A DNA stretch of 64,000 nucleotides. It comes from Schauerella fraxinea. GTDB taxonomy: Bacteria > Pseudomonadota > Gammaproteobacteria > Burkholderiales > Burkholderiaceae_B. The DNA lies in contig JAVDKK010000002.1 in NCBI GenBank assembly GCA_030849945.1, positions 62,001 to 126,000 of the forward strand, given 5' to 3'. Positions within the stretch are counted from its first letter, which is position 1; every line of letters begins with the position of its first letter. Below are positions 26,069 to 34,238 of this stretch, one piece after another. The notes under the pieces are model-generated. The model was not told where the DNA came from. It worked only from the letters and a program-made list of their open reading frames with translations, and made no database searches. The position numbers were made by a program, and so were the translations under genes.

Positions 26069-26123
26069 AGCCTGAGGTTATGGATGCTGGCGTGTTTGGC
26101 ATTTGTTGACTTGGCACGCCTGG

Positions 26124-26150
26124 TCGAGAATTGAGAAAATCCATTCTCGA
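26124..26150. promoter_or_regulatory. LysR-type T-N11-A operator between lysR and the DadA-like gene
   Basis: Perfect eight-base arms TCGAGAAT and ATTCTCGA flank an 11-base spacer, giving the T-N11-A core of LysR binding sites. It ends 12 bp before the dehydrogenase ATG and 56 bp before the farther LysR start. The position near the start codon suggests repression or dual regulation. Confidence 0.75.
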
Positions 26151-26162
26151 TAGGAATGCGTC

Positions 26163-27410
26163 ATGCATGTGTGCGTCATCGGTGCGGGCGTGATCGGCGT
26201 CACCACCGCCTACAGCTTGGCCAAAGCCGGTCATACGGTCACATTGACCGATGCGCGCGAGCGGCCGGCCGAGGTGTCCAGTTTTGCTAACGGCGGTCAA
26301 TTGAGCTACAGCTATGTGGCGCCATTGGCCGGACCCGGTGTATTGCCCAATGTGCCGGGTTGGTTGCTGCGGCAGGAGTCGCCGTTGCGGTTTCGCCCGC
26401 GGATGGATCTGCATCAGTGGCGCTGGAGCCTGGCGTTCGTGCAGGCATGCCGGGCGAGCGTGTCGGACGAAACCACGGCTCAGATGCTGCGGTTGTCGTA
26501 TCTGAGTCGCGACACGATGAATGCCTGGTTGGCGGAAACGCCGATCGAATTCGGTCATGTGCGCAACGGCAAAATCATCGCGTATCGCAGTCCCGAATTA
26601 CTCGAGAAAGCGCGTGCCCTGGTCGCGTATCAGACCGCGCGCGGCGCTGAGCAACGGGTGTTGAGTGCTTCGGAAACGTTGGCGCTGGAACCGTCGTTGG
26701 CCGCTATGGGCAGCGATCTGGCTGGTGCGATTTTTACGCCGGGTGAAGAGGCCGGCGATTGCCGCTTGTTTACCGAAGGCGTGTTCGATCTCTTGGGCGG
26801 ATTGCCCAACGTGACGCGCACAATGAGCAACCCCGTGCGCAAGCTGCGCCGCCGAGGTCGCCATATCGAGGCCGTTGAAACCGCGTTGGGCGACATCCGC
26901 GCGGATGCCTATGTGGTGGCGACCGGCACCGGCAGCCGGCAATTGCTGAGCCCCGTGGGCCATGACGTACCGATCTATCCCTTGAAGGGGTACAGCTTGA
27001 GTGTGCCGTTGGCAGACGACGACATCACCGCGCCGTCCATCAGCGTGACCGATTACGAACGGCGCATCGTGTATGCACGCATCGGACGCGTGCTGCGCAT
27101 TGCGGCAATGGTGGACATCGGTAGCCGCGATGCCAAGATCGACCCCGTTCGCATTGCGTTGCTGAAGGCGCAAGTGCACGCCTTGTTTCCGCATCTGGAT
27201 CTGGACCGCGCGGTGGCATGGGCGGGACTGCGACCGGCCACGCCAACCGGCAAGCCGCTTATCGGCAAAAGCCCGGCCGCCGACAACCTGTGGGTGAACG
27301 TGGGGCAGGGCGCGCTGGGATTTACGCTGGCGTGCGGCAGCGCGGCGTTGTTGACGCGCTTGATCGCGGGGACATCGACGCCGATAGATGCGGCGCCTTT
27401 TGAGCCGTGA
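26163..27410 (+). CDS. dadA: D-amino acid dehydrogenase (DadA family)
   Basis: 415-residue FAD-dependent oxidoreductase that deaminates D-amino acids to 2-oxo acids, feeding electrons to the respiratory chain at the inner membrane face. The dinucleotide motif is VIGAGVIGVTTAYSLAKAGH at residues 5-24. SSFANGGQLSYSYVAPLAGPG, GEEAGDCRLFTEGV, VPIYPLKGYSLSVPL and WAGLRPATPTGKPLIG closely follow the DadA pattern. AGGA lies seven bases upstream. The divergent LysR gene suggests induction by its substrate. Whether it is the main DadA or a paralogue cannot be told here. Confidence 0.88.
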   Translation: MHVCVIGAGVIGVTTAYSLAKAGHTVTLTDARERPAEVSSFANGGQLSYSYVAPLAGPGVLPNVPGWLLRQESPLRFRPRMDLHQWRWSLAFVQACRASVSDETTAQMLRLSYLSRDTMNAWLAETPIEFGHVRNGKIIAYRSPELLEKARALVAYQTARGAEQRVLSASETLALEPSLAAMGSDLAGAIFTPGEEAGDCRLFTEGVFDLLGGLPNVTRTMSNPVRKLRRRGRHIEAVETALGDIRADAYVVATGTGSRQLLSPVGHDVPIYPLKGYSLSVPLADDDITAPSISVTDYERRIVYARIGRVLRIAAMVDIGSRDAKIDPVRIALLKAQVHALFPHLDLDRAVAWAGLRPATPTGKPLIGKSPAADNLWVNVGQGALGFTLACGSAALLTRLIAGTSTPIDAAPFEP

Positions 27411-27443
27411 GCGAAGCCAGGCACTTGAAGAAATTTGAAGCGC

Positions 27444-30400
27444 TCAATGAAAATTACGGCTGGGCGCATCGATATCGCCCAGCAGCATCGATAGGTCGAT
27501 CAACCGTTCGGCGATCAAGTGCCGCACATTATTTTCGTTCTGCCAGATACCGTATACCCCCAGCAGGGTGGCACCCAACAGTTCCTTGCGTTGCCGCTCG
27601 CTCAACGCACGACGCACGATCACATTGATGGCGCCGGTTTCGTCTTCGAGTGTGACGAAGATCGTGCCTTTGGCGGTTTGCGGCCGTTGCCGCATGGTGA
27701 CGAGTCCGCAGGCGCGCGACAGGCGCTTGCTGGGAAAGTCGCGCAGCACCGCTGCCGTCACAAAGCGCCGCTTGCCCAATTCGTCGCGCAGCAGATGCAA
27801 CGGGTGGCGGTTGAGGGTGAGCCCTACCGACCCGTAATCGTCGAAGATCGTTTGCGATTCGCGCGGCGCGGCCAGTTGCGGCTGCTCGTCATCGACGATG
27901 GCGGCATCGCGCAGCAACCCTGTCTGCGGTTGACTCGCGGCGGCCTGCCAACGCGCTTGCCTGCGATGCCCCACCAACGTGCGCAATGCGTCGGCGGCGG
28001 CCAACGCCTCCAGTGCCGCACGATCCAGCCCCGCGCGGCGCGCCATATCGGCCACGTCCGTGAAGGCGCCTTCGCGCCGGGCCTGCGCAATGCGAAGGCC
28101 AGCTTCTTTTTGCAGGCCTTTGATCAGGTTTAATCCCAACCGCACATAGGGTCTGGGGTGGGTTGCGGGCACCAGATGATCCGCCAGGTGATAGGGCACT
28201 TCGCCTTGGATATTGGACTGTGCCTCGTTTGAGGCCAACGTGCCGAGATGCATGGTGGCATCCCAATCGCTATGCATCACGTCCACCGGCTGCACCACCA
28301 CGCGGTGACGGCGCGCATCCTGCACCAGTTGCGAAGGCGAATAAAACCCCATCGGTTGTGAGTTGAGCAGTGCCGTCAGAAAGGCTTCGGGTTCATGGCA
28401 CTTGAGCCACGAACTGGCATAAGCCAGCAACGCGAAACTGGCCGCATGACTTTCCGGAAACCCGTATTCGCCAAAACCTTCCACTTGGCGAAAAATGGCT
28501 TCGGCGAACTCGACGCTGTAGCCGCGGGAAATCAAACCGCCGATGAGTTTGCCGCGGAACTTTTCTACTCCGCCTTTACGTTTCCAGGCGGCCATGGAGC
28601 GACGCAGCGCATCGGCTTCACCGCCGCTGAATCCCGCGCCTTTCATGGCGATCTCCATGACTTGCTCCTGAAAGATCGGCACGCCCAGCGTGCGCTTGAG
28701 CACTTCACGAATGGCTTCGCTGGGATAGGTTTCGTCTTCGAGTCCTTGGCGCCGCCGCAGATAGGGATGCACCATGCCGCCTTGAATGGGGCCGGGCCGC
28801 ACGATGGCGACTTCGATCACCAGATCGTAAAACTCGCGTGGACGCAGGCGCGGCAACATGGTCATCTGCGCGCGCGATTCGATCTGAAAGACGCCCACCG
28901 TATCGGCCTCGCAGATCATGTCGAAGGTATGCCTGTCGTCGTCAGGAATATCCTGCATGACGAACGGCCTGCCGCGGCGCCAGGCTACGCCTTCGAGCGC
29001 ACGCCGAATGACCGACAGCATGCCCAGCGCCAGCACGTCCACTTTCAACAGCCCGATGGCATCCAGATCGTCTTTGTCCCACTGCACCACGCTTCGGTCG
29101 GCCATGGTGGCGTTTTCGATGGGCACCAGGCGCGAGAGCTTGTCGCGCGCGATCACGAAGCCGCCCGGATGCTGCGACATGTGGCGCGGAAAACCCATCA
29201 GCATTTCGGCCAATGCCGCCCATTGCTGTGCCACCGGCGATTCGGCATCGAGACCGCAGGTGGCAAAGGTGCGCAGCAACTCGGTTTTGCCGTCCCACCA
29301 TTGATGCGACTTGGCGGCCGCATCGATCACGTCGGCGTCGATGCCCAGCGCACGTCCGGTATCGCGCAACACACTGCGCGGCCGATACGCGATCACCACA
29401 GCAGTAAGCGCTGCGCGCATGCGGCCGTATTTTTTGTAGATGTACTGAATGACATCTTCGCGGCGCTGGTGTTCGAAGTCGACATCGATATCGGGCGGCT
29501 CATTGCGTTCGATGCTGATGAAACGTTCGAACAGCACGCTGGTGCGCGCGGGATCGACCTCGGTAATGTGCAGGCAATAACATACGGCCGAGTTGGCGGC
29601 CGATCCACGCCCTTGGCACAGAATGCCTTCCCCACGCGCAAATCTGACGATGTCGTACACCGTTAAGAAATAAGGCTCGTAGCGCAGCTGTGCAATCAGA
29701 TCGAGCTCTTTCTCGATCTGATGGCGTACCTTTTCAGGCAAGCCGTCAGGAAAACGGCGGACGGCGCCGGCATAGGTTTCCTGGCGCAAGAACGACGCGG
29801 GCGTCATGCCTTCCGGCACGATCTCATCGGGATACTCGTATTTGAGTTCGTTCAGTGAGAAGGTGCATCGCGATGCCAGTGCGAGGGTATTGGCCAAGGC
29901 GGCGGGCGGGTACAAACTGGCCAGTCGCAGACGTGGCCGCAAGTGCTGTTCGGCATTGCCCTTGAGGGCATAGCCGCATGCCGCCACGGGCGTGCCCAGA
30001 CGGATCGCCGCGACCACATCGTGCAGCGGCTTGCGGCTGCGCGTATGCATTTCGACCTGGCCCGCCGCCGCCACGATCAGGCCGCTGGCGGCAGCTGCCT
30101 GCTCGACGGCGGCGCGATGCAGATCGTCGCGCGACCGATGCAGCAACGTGAGCCCCAGCGCTGCCCGGCCTGGAAAGGTCGCGGCCAGCCAACAGGCTTG
30201 GGCGGTCAGCGTGGCCGCATCGATGCCGTAGGGCGGTGTGAGCAAGGCCAGGCAATCCGGCACGTGCGCCAGATGGGCGTAACCTGCGGGCGGTTGCGTG
30301 AAGTCATCGCGGGTGAGGTAATACTCGCCCTTGGGTGCCCGGGTGCGCGCCAGCGTGATCAACTCGGAAAGGTTGCCGTACCCCTCGCGGTTTTGCGCGA

Positions 30401-30974
30401 GCAGCACCAGGGTGAGGGCGGGGACGTCGCCCTCGCTGGTGTCGTCGCTCGCGTCGGTCTTGGCGCCATCCTCGGTTTCGGCAGGAAGGGCCGCTGCGTG
30501 CGCTGAACGTTTGCGTGCCGGGCGTGCCGGGCGTGCGCGCGGCGGCGATAACGTAAAGGTGCTGCCCACAATCAGATGCAGCGCCGGCGCCTCGGGGTCG
30601 GCTTGCGCCTTGGGGGCCGCGTCGGCCGCGTCGCTGGCGTCGTCATCCGATTCTGTGCCCGCACGAGGGTCGATACCCGGCAGCGTGTCGCCTTCGATCC
30701 CGGTATCCGATTCTGGAAAATCGTCGACCTGAGGGGGCCTGTTCTGCGCGTCGACTTCTTTAGCGCTTTTACGTGCTTCAACGTGCGCGCGCACCACACC
30801 GCCCAACGAACATTCGTCGGTAATGGCCAACGCCGTATAGCCCAACTCGCGCGCCCGATCCACCAATTGCTCGGGATGCGAGGCGCCGCGCAAGAACGTG
30901 AAATTGCTCATGCACGTGAGTTCGGCGTAGCCCGCCAGTTCAGGCGAAAACAGGGGCGATGGCATCTCAGGCAT
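27444..30974 (-). CDS. dnaE2: Error-prone DNA polymerase III alpha-like subunit (DnaE2/ImuC)
   Basis: 1176 residues from the ATG at 30974 (a second ATG at 30965 is possible). It begins with a PHP domain (ELTCMSNFTFLRGASHPEQLVDRARELGYTALAITDE). The polymerase palm carries PPDIDVDFEHQRRE near residue 495 and GRGSAANS; helix-hairpin-helix and OB-fold parts follow (VRQRP..., GTIFVTLEDETGAINVIV). It does mutagenic translesion synthesis after DNA damage with ImuA and ImuB. Its start overlaps the ImuB stop. Two acidic/proline-rich inserts in the PHP domain (about residues 70-129 and 143-184) make it over 100 residues longer than usual. A LexA box heads the operon. Confidence 0.94.
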   Translation of the reverse strand: MPEMPSPLFSPELAGYAELTCMSNFTFLRGASHPEQLVDRARELGYTALAITDECSLGGVVRAHVEARKSAKEVDAQNRPPQVDDFPESDTGIEGDTLPGIDPRAGTESDDDASDAADAAPKAQADPEAPALHLIVGSTFTLSPPRARPARPARKRSAHAAALPAETEDGAKTDASDDTSEGDVPALTLVLLAQNREGYGNLSELITLARTRAPKGEYYLTRDDFTQPPAGYAHLAHVPDCLALLTPPYGIDAATLTAQACWLAATFPGRAALGLTLLHRSRDDLHRAAVEQAAAASGLIVAAAGQVEMHTRSRKPLHDVVAAIRLGTPVAACGYALKGNAEQHLRPRLRLASLYPPAALANTLALASRCTFSLNELKYEYPDEIVPEGMTPASFLRQETYAGAVRRFPDGLPEKVRHQIEKELDLIAQLRYEPYFLTVYDIVRFARGEGILCQGRGSAANSAVCYCLHITEVDPARTSVLFERFISIERNEPPDIDVDFEHQRREDVIQYIYKKYGRMRAALTAVVIAYRPRSVLRDTGRALGIDADVIDAAAKSHQWWDGKTELLRTFATCGLDAESPVAQQWAALAEMLMGFPRHMSQHPGGFVIARDKLSRLVPIENATMADRSVVQWDKDDLDAIGLLKVDVLALGMLSVIRRALEGVAWRRGRPFVMQDIPDDDRHTFDMICEADTVGVFQIESRAQMTMLPRLRPREFYDLVIEVAIVRPGPIQGGMVHPYLRRRQGLEDETYPSEAIREVLKRTLGVPIFQEQVMEIAMKGAGFSGGEADALRRSMAAWKRKGGVEKFRGKLIGGLISRGYSVEFAEAIFRQVEGFGEYGFPESHAASFALLAYASSWLKCHEPEAFLTALLNSQPMGFYSPSQLVQDARRHRVVVQPVDVMHSDWDATMHLGTLASNEAQSNIQGEVPYHLADHLVPATHPRPYVRLGLNLIKGLQKEAGLRIAQARREGAFTDVADMARRAGLDRAALEALAAADALRTLVGHRRQARWQAAASQPQTGLLRDAAIVDDEQPQLAAPRESQTIFDDYGSVGLTLNRHPLHLLRDELGKRRFVTAAVLRDFPSKRLSRACGLVTMRQRPQTAKGTIFVTLEDETGAINVIVRRALSERQRKELLGATLLGVYGIWQNENNVRHLIAERLIDLSMLLGDIDAPSRNFH

Positions 30975-32454
30975 ACAACCCATGCAGAAACCATTGCCCG
31001 TCGTCGCCATCGTTATCTTGATGGGCCGCGCTGCGATTGCGGTAGATCCAATAGCGCGCGTGCGCCGGATCTTCGGCGATGAAATAGTCGCGCAACGCCA
31101 TGTCCGGATCCCACCAGCCGCTTTCGATTCGTTCGGGACCGCGCACCAGGCGCAACGGCGCACGGTAATACGGGCGATGACGCCGGGTTTGCAACGGCAG
31201 TGGCGGATCGAGCAACCAGAAGGGCGGATCGACCGGCCCCGACACCGTGTTTGGCATGCGGGCGGGTTTGCTCAACGCTTCGCCCCACCGATTGGCGGCC
31301 TCAGGCCGGTGATCGGCAACGGGCGCCGGGCGCCGTACGCGTTCTGCACCCAGCCGCGCAGTGAGCAATTCCAGCAGCCGCGCGCGGTCGGCGGCCGTGC
31401 CGCCCGGTTCGGGAAACAAGGTGGTGCTGGCCATGGGCTGGGGCACCGTATCGTCGGCCAGCACCACGATGGCGATTACCGGCGCTTCGAGCACCATGCG
31501 GTGCAGCCGCTCGCGCAGCAACCCGATCAGATGCGAGGCCTGCCAGGCCGGCTCGCCCAGCGTCAGATGCAATGGCGTAGGTGGACGCGCATGACGGCCC
31601 CGTTCATGCAGCATCGAGAGCGTCATGGATTGAATCGCGCTGCGGCGCTGCGTGAGCCAGCCGCTCAATTGTTCGATCAACACGCACGCCACATGCAGCA
31701 CGCCATCGGTGTGCTCCAGACGCTCATTGAGATCGATGCGGCGCTCGAAGGTTTCGGGCGCAATCACCCAGGCATGCACCTCGGGGCTCAGCCCGCAGGC
31801 TGCATCCAGCGCGTGCAGCAAGGCGGTGCCCACGCGCCGCTGCAAGCTTGCACGCGGCAGCGCCTGGATATCGCCGATCGTGTGGCAACCGATGCCTTCG
31901 AGCCATGCCAGGCGCGGCTGCGCCTCAGGCACCCGCGCCAGAGGATACCGTTGCAGCCGCTGCCGCAATTGCGGTAACCGCACCAGCCGGCGTGCTGCCG
32001 GGCGGGGATGCCGCGCCAATAGCCAGGCGCCGCGCGCCGTGGGCGCCATGCCGATCGTATGCGCCAACCCCAGCGCGCGCAGGCTGTGCGCCACGCGATG
32101 GCTTAACGCGTGCGGGCCGCCAAACACCATCAGGCTGGCGGTGACGTCCATCAGCAAGGTGTTGTCGAGCGCGTACGCCACTTCGGGGGTGTACTGCAGC
32201 ATCGCCAGGGCCGCGCCTTCCCGGGCCAGATCTTCGGCGGCCGTATCGCGATCGAGCAGGATGGCGTGCGGGGCGATCGCATTGACGCCGCCCGCCCGCA
32301 TCCCCAGGCGCACGCCATCGCGCTGAGCCGTAGGCGTCAACGCGAGTACGCAACCCTGATCCATGACGGCGCAGGCAGTAGCGTCAAGCGGCCACGGCGG
32401 ACGCAACGCGTCCAGCAGCAACCGGGAGAGGTGTAGGGCGATCCAGAGGCGCAT
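30967..32454 (-). CDS. imuB: ImuB, inactive Y-family polymerase-like protein of the mutagenesis cassette
   Basis: 495 residues starting MRLWIALHLSRLLLDAL at 32454. It has the Y-family fold (AYALDNTLLMDVTASLMVFGG, LAWLEGIGCHTIGDIQALPRASLQRRVG) but lacks the first catalytic Asp: where DinB has DMDAFYAS this protein has LHLSRLLL. This fits ImuB, which acts as a hub linking the sliding clamp, ImuA and DnaE2 rather than as a polymerase. The gene overlaps the end of imuA by 71 bp and the start of dnaE2 by 8 bp. Confidence 0.9.
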   Translation of the reverse strand: MRLWIALHLSRLLLDALRPPWPLDATACAVMDQGCVLALTPTAQRDGVRLGMRAGGVNAIAPHAILLDRDTAAEDLAREGAALAMLQYTPEVAYALDNTLLMDVTASLMVFGGPHALSHRVAHSLRALGLAHTIGMAPTARGAWLLARHPRPAARRLVRLPQLRQRLQRYPLARVPEAQPRLAWLEGIGCHTIGDIQALPRASLQRRVGTALLHALDAACGLSPEVHAWVIAPETFERRIDLNERLEHTDGVLHVACVLIEQLSGWLTQRRSAIQSMTLSMLHERGRHARPPTPLHLTLGEPAWQASHLIGLLRERLHRMVLEAPVIAIVVLADDTVPQPMASTTLFPEPGGTAADRARLLELLTARLGAERVRRPAPVADHRPEAANRWGEALSKPARMPNTVSGPVDPPFWLLDPPLPLQTRRHRPYYRAPLRLVRGPERIESGWWDPDMALRDYFIAEDPAHARYWIYRNRSAAHQDNDGDDGQWFLHGLYA

Positions 32455-33265
32455 ACGGAAGAAAGGGTGAAAAAACCGGCGCGGGCGCATCGAGCGCCAG
32501 ATGCAGATCGCCCGTGCTGACCGGGCCGCGCCGCTTGAGAATGTGGATATCCAGCCCGCCCGTTGCCGGGGTGAGCACCAGCCGCAGCGGGGCAGGTGAC
32601 GCCCGATCGGCGGCTTGGGCGGGACGAAGCATGAGGAATAAGGTGTCGCTGCCCTGTGCGGCAAGATGCAGCCGGCGCAGCGACTCGGGCCGGATGCGTG
32701 TTTGCCACAGCAAGAGGGCACCGCAACTGCCGTTTTTGAGAATTTTCTCGGCGGCCCACAGGGCATCGCGATCGTCGGCGGGCGCCACCCAAAGCCATTG
32801 CTGCACATCCATGCGCCAACCTGCCGCACATACATGATTGGGCGTATGAGGGGGCTGCACCAGCGCGATGGGACGCGTGCGCTCGATGCCGGCCAGCGCC
32901 GGGCGAAGCAACCGCATCTCGCCCACGCCGGCCTGCGCAGACAACAGCTCGATCAAGTTGCCCAGCGGCCAGCCCCCGCCGGGCAACTCGGCATTGAGTT
33001 GCGGATGGCCGGTGGGCACACAGCGCGCCGTGGTGCTCGCCAACTGCGTGGCCCGCCACAATGCCGGATGGATATGCTCGGGGTGCCGGGGCGTGCCCGC
33101 AGACGGCGTCTTGGCCGGGATCGGGGCGCGCGTGCCCTCGTTCTCACCCTGAATCCGGGCGTGCTCGACCTCAGCCGCCAAGGCCGGAGCCAAGGTAGAA
33201 GCAGGGGGATCGAACAGATCGGGCAGGGGGGCCGAACGCGGCATCAAACGCGGCATGAGAAGCAT
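32384..33265 (-). CDS. imuA: ImuA, RecA-like protein of the mutagenesis cassette
   Basis: 293 residues of the ImuA/SulA-like RecA-fold type (LNAELPGGGWPLGNLIELLS, IGEMRLLRPAL-like segment, ALLLWQTRIRPESLRRLHLAAQ). ImuA works with ImuB and DnaE2 in SOS-induced mutagenesis. Near the N-terminus LPDLF resembles a clamp-binding motif, an observation worth testing. In-frame ATGs are also at 33256 and 33244. A consensus LexA site starts 16 bp upstream, so this is the promoter-proximal gene of the damage-induced operon. Confidence 0.88.
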   Translation of the reverse strand: MLLMPRLMPRSAPLPDLFDPPASTLAPALAAEVEHARIQGENEGTRAPIPAKTPSAGTPRHPEHIHPALWRATQLASTTARCVPTGHPQLNAELPGGGWPLGNLIELLSAQAGVGEMRLLRPALAGIERTRPIALVQPPHTPNHVCAAGWRMDVQQWLWVAPADDRDALWAAEKILKNGSCGALLLWQTRIRPESLRRLHLAAQGSDTLFLMLRPAQAADRASPAPLRLVLTPATGGLDIHILKRRGPVSTGDLHLALDAPAPVFSPFLPYAPLDRPTPLPVAAGRVASAVAA

Positions 33266-33281
33266 CAGTCAGACAACAGTA

Positions 33282-33297
33282 CTGTATAAATATACAG
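33282..33297. promoter_or_regulatory. LexA (SOS) box upstream of imuA
   Basis: CTGTATAAATATACAG, an almost ideal CTG-N10-CAG LexA site, lies 16 bp from the imuA start in the divergent region with the esterase gene. It places the imuA-imuB-dnaE2 operon under SOS control. Confidence 0.92.
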
Positions 33298-33404
33298 TAT
33301 AAAAATGCCTGCCTTGCCAGCATTTCGACCCTTCAATCCGTAAGTCTTGGTTTCATCCGGAGTGGGGCGGTCTAGAATGGTCTGTCGTCTTCAAGGAGAG
33401 TGTG

Positions 33405-34112
33405 ATGTCGTTCTCACCCGACCGGACCATTGAAATCGTTCCCGGCGACGCAGCGATCAAGCAACTGTTCGTGTTGCTGCATGCTGCGGGCGAATTGCCG
33501 CAAGCCATGATGCCGCTGGCCCGTGCCATCGAGACCGCGTTTCCGGCGGCCGCCATCCTCATTCCCGCCGCGGGCGACCTGGGTCCGGAAGGTTCGGCCT
33601 GTCGCGAGTGGTTTGCCCACACCTATCAATCCTCGGATACCGAAGACGCCGCGCTGACCGAAGCCTTGGGGCCGCTGGCGCACTGGATTCGCGCGGCGCA
33701 AGCGCGCTTCGGTCTGCTGCAAAGCGATACCGCATTGGCCGGATTTTCGCAGGGCGCCACGCTCGCTTTGGAATCCACCGTGCGTTATGACGGATTGGCC
33801 GGCCGCATCCTGGCGTTTGGCGGGCGGTATGCCGAGCTGCCCAAAGTGCCGCCGCAGTTTGCCACCATTCATTTACTGCATGGGCAAGCCGACGAGGTCG
33901 TGCCGGTGCGTTACGTGAAGGCCGCGCAATCGCGGCTCACGCAGTTGCAAGGCGATGCCACGATCGATATTGCATCGAACGTGGGCCATGAAATGCATCC
34001 GGTGTTGATCGAACGCGCCATCGTGCGCTTGCAGACGTGCGTGCCGTTACGCAGTTGGGCCGCGGCGCTGGGACTGGATCAGACGCCACCGCCGGGATAC
34101 ACGTTGCATTGA
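33405..34112 (+). CDS. Carboxylesterase/phospholipase, YpfH type
   Basis: 235-residue alpha/beta hydrolase of the phospholipase/carboxylesterase family. The nucleophile elbow is AGFSQGA with Ser115, the acid is in LLHGQADEVVPV and the His in NVGHEMHP. AAGGAGAG precedes the ATG at 33405 and supports that start over the GTG three bases earlier. It hydrolyses short-chain esters in the cytoplasm. It is divergent from imuA, so it may share part of the LexA-controlled region. Confidence 0.88.
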   Translation: MSFSPDRTIEIVPGDAAIKQLFVLLHAAGELPQAMMPLARAIETAFPAAAILIPAAGDLGPEGSACREWFAHTYQSSDTEDAALTEALGPLAHWIRAAQARFGLLQSDTALAGFSQGATLALESTVRYDGLAGRILAFGGRYAELPKVPPQFATIHLLHGQADEVVPVRYVKAAQSRLTQLQGDATIDIASNVGHEMHPVLIERAIVRLQTCVPLRSWAAALGLDQTPPPGYTLH

Positions 34113-34238
34113 GCGCCCTGCAGGGCACCGCGAGCGCTGCTCGCCTGCTCGCGTACACCGCCTGCGGCACACACAACACGGCACATCACACCATTGCACC
34201 CCGACAACTGGTCATGGACAAGACGGAAAATACGCGAC

